Of a stretch of 64,000 nt of DNA, positions 62,480 to 64,000 are shown one piece after another. This DNA is from Eulemur rufifrons (lineage: Eukaryota; Chordata; Mammalia; Primates; Lemuridae). Both the position numbers and the translations under genes were made by a program. The stretch spans positions 221,992,843 to 222,056,842 of the forward strand of contig NC_090989.1 of NCBI RefSeq assembly GCF_041146395.1. The letters run 5' to 3'. A model generated the notes under the pieces. That model ran no database searches. It saw nothing but the letters and a program-made list of their open reading frames with translations, and was not told where the DNA came from. Positions within the stretch are counted from its first letter, which is position 1. Every line of letters begins with the position of its first letter.

Positions 62480-63300
62480 AACATATTTCCCAATAGCTTT
62501 TTATGCATAGGTGAGTATGAAGTTAAACGTTGAGATATTTTAGGTCTTAAATTTATTTATTCTATTCTCATTCTTGATTAAAAATCTTTCCCTCATAATT
62601 TCAAAATATCCCCATTACTTTCTAGGTTTCATTAACTCTTGATCTTTTTTACAAAATCTGTTCTGCCCTGTCTGGAAGCCTGTAGAATCTTCTCTTTGTC
62701 TCTGTCTTTGGACTCGACAATTTTATGCTTTGATGTAGTTCTGTCTTTACCGATTGCATTGAGTACTCAGTGGTCCCTTCAATTTGGAAATTTATGTTCT
62801 GCAGTTCTGAAAATATTTCTTATATTATTTTTTGATAATTTCTCTCAGCGTTCTCTGTTCTCTTTTTCTGCAAACGTTTACTACTGATTCTCTAATTCTC
62901 TTGTATTTTTTCTCCTGTTTCCTTTTTGTTCTATTTTCCAAGAGACAGTAATAGCTTCATTTTTACCTTCTAGTGCTTCTCTTTAGGTTTTTGTTGTTGT
63001 TGTTGTTGTTGTTGTTTCATTGTTTTTTTGTTTTTTTGTTTTTTTGTTTTTGTCTGTCATATCTCTTAACTTTTTAATACCCCCTTCTTGTTTTTGAAAT
63101 GCCCTTTGCTATGCTCTCTCTTCTTCCATGCTTGGGTCTTCTTTAGTTCTCTGAGGCTACTGAATATACTATCACTCTACTTCTCTGCACTATTTTATTG
63201 CTGATTTTCATGGTTTCTGTCTTTCACAGTAAAGGCTCTTCTCAAGTCCTGGTGATCCTTGGCTGTTACTAAAAAGTAAAGCACTAAAATGCACATTGGA
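62480..63300. mobile_element. Old interspersed repeat, probably L1-related
   Basis: 'ctttgatgtagttctgtctt', 'ggtcccttcaatttggaaat', 'gataatttctctcagcgttc' and 'gtctttcacagtaaaggctc' recur, in my memory, in a dispersed mammalian repeat of L1 type. Neither the exact family nor the strand could be settled. Confidence 0.38.
62989..63052 (+). repeat. (TTG)n followed by (GTTTTTTT)n microsatellite
   Basis: About nine TTG units (62989-63017) are followed, after 'tcat', by an 8-base period of one G and seven T repeated about four times (63022-63046). Confidence 0.95.
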
Positions 63301-64000
63301 ACTTTTTTGTCCTCAGGTGGGATTTATTAACTGGTGGTCTTTTCTGTGAACACCCAACATTTTGTCAAGAGAGCCCTGAAAGTCAAGATCACTAGGTCTC
63401 TGCTTGGCGCTCTTCAATATTTCCAAAGAAATGTCCTCCGATGTCCTGCCTGAAGGTGTGTGTGACCAGGTGCAGGGGCAGGTAGAGGTGGGCCGGGGGT
63501 TGTGAGGAGGATATTCAGCCAGCCTGCCCATGGTCTGGCAGCTGAGAGAAGTCAGGAGCCTGGGGGACCTCACTAGTCAAGATGTAGACTTTTATTCCAT
63601 CTTTTTGTTTTCACTCTGGTGCCCTCTGCCTACTTTTGGATGTGCCTCTGGACCCAATCTAAGGTTCAACTTCTCAAAATAATAAATTTCTGATCTTCCC
63701 ACTGGGTGGGAGAAAGACAGTTTTCTGGCTTTGTGCAGTAGAAGGGGAAATTTGACTGCTTCTTTTAAAGATTTTTAACCAATTGCCTCATATGGGCTTG
63801 GTCCTACCACCCCACCCATTTTTTCCAGCCTTCAAATACACCTGCTGCCTCTATTCCTAAGCCTGTCTGAGCTTCTGCAGAGTGAGCCAGCCTGTTTCTT
63901 GGTGGCCTATGCCACCCTTTCTGATCCCTGAGCTCTGGACATTCTGTACTTGGCTATACTAGTTCCCACTCATTGCTTCACTTTGAACTTCCCAAAAATG
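63301..64000. other. Window end, possibly continuing the same old repeat
   Basis: A G-rich patch lies at 63470-63510. The open frame on the minus strand at 63313-63573 has no recognisable product. No other feature was recognised. Confidence 0.4.

Overview
The window is nuclear DNA from a primate, most likely a strepsirrhine (lemur-type). The main evidence is SINE content. There are five full-length dimeric Alu elements plus one Alu monomer. Three of the dimers (17.6, 27.5 and 59.4 kb) carry an A-rich middle linker with the words 'agaaat(t/g)atatggaca' and 'aaaatatata', and a right arm with 'aggctgacgccacggcac'. I know this layout from lemur Alu subfamilies rather than from human AluS/AluY. 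The rest of the content (MIR, L2, L1M, ERVL-MaLR LTRs, hAT-Charlie and Tigger DNA transposons) is the ordinary ancient load of a placental mammal. The DNA is AT-rich with no CpG island. No species or chromosome can be named from the sequence alone.

I find no protein-coding gene, no exon I can defend, no tRNA, rRNA, snRNA, miRNA or snoRNA gene, and no CRISPR or bacterial feature. All open frames are short (163 codons or fewer). The longest lie in an Alu/purine tract or in decayed LINEs, or have no recognisable product. The window is best read as intergenic DNA or the inside of a very large intron.

Layout. 0-10 kb: two inverted copies of one Tigger-type transposon, one of them interrupting a MIR and carrying a 19-base G run; a MaLR LTR; an Alu; and an internally rearranged hAT element. 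10-20 kb: an L2 copy ended by one Alu and a second L2 split by another Alu plus a purine/G-quadruplex tract, an L1M interrupted by a MIR, a lemur-type Alu with clean target-site duplications, and an L1M 3' end. 20-33 kb: a second copy of the hAT family, a MIR split by a hAT element with an 8-base target duplication, L2 copies including one of about 1.2 kb, another lemur-type Alu and an Alu monomer. 33-38 kb: mostly unique sequence with one CTCF-like motif. 38-41 kb: the most unusual structure, a pair of inverted, diverged arms of about 520-555 bp, each containing a MER5A-like element plus matching flank; one arm sits inside an L1. 41-50 kb: two MaLR-type LTRs, L2, L1 and a TcMar-like element. 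50-56 kb: largely repeat-poor. 56-64 kb: L2, an L1 3' end, a lemur-type Alu, MIRs and an L1-like stretch with TTG and T-rich microsatellites.

Repeat family names come from recalled consensus features, so subfamily labels are tentative. No alignment or masking program was run.
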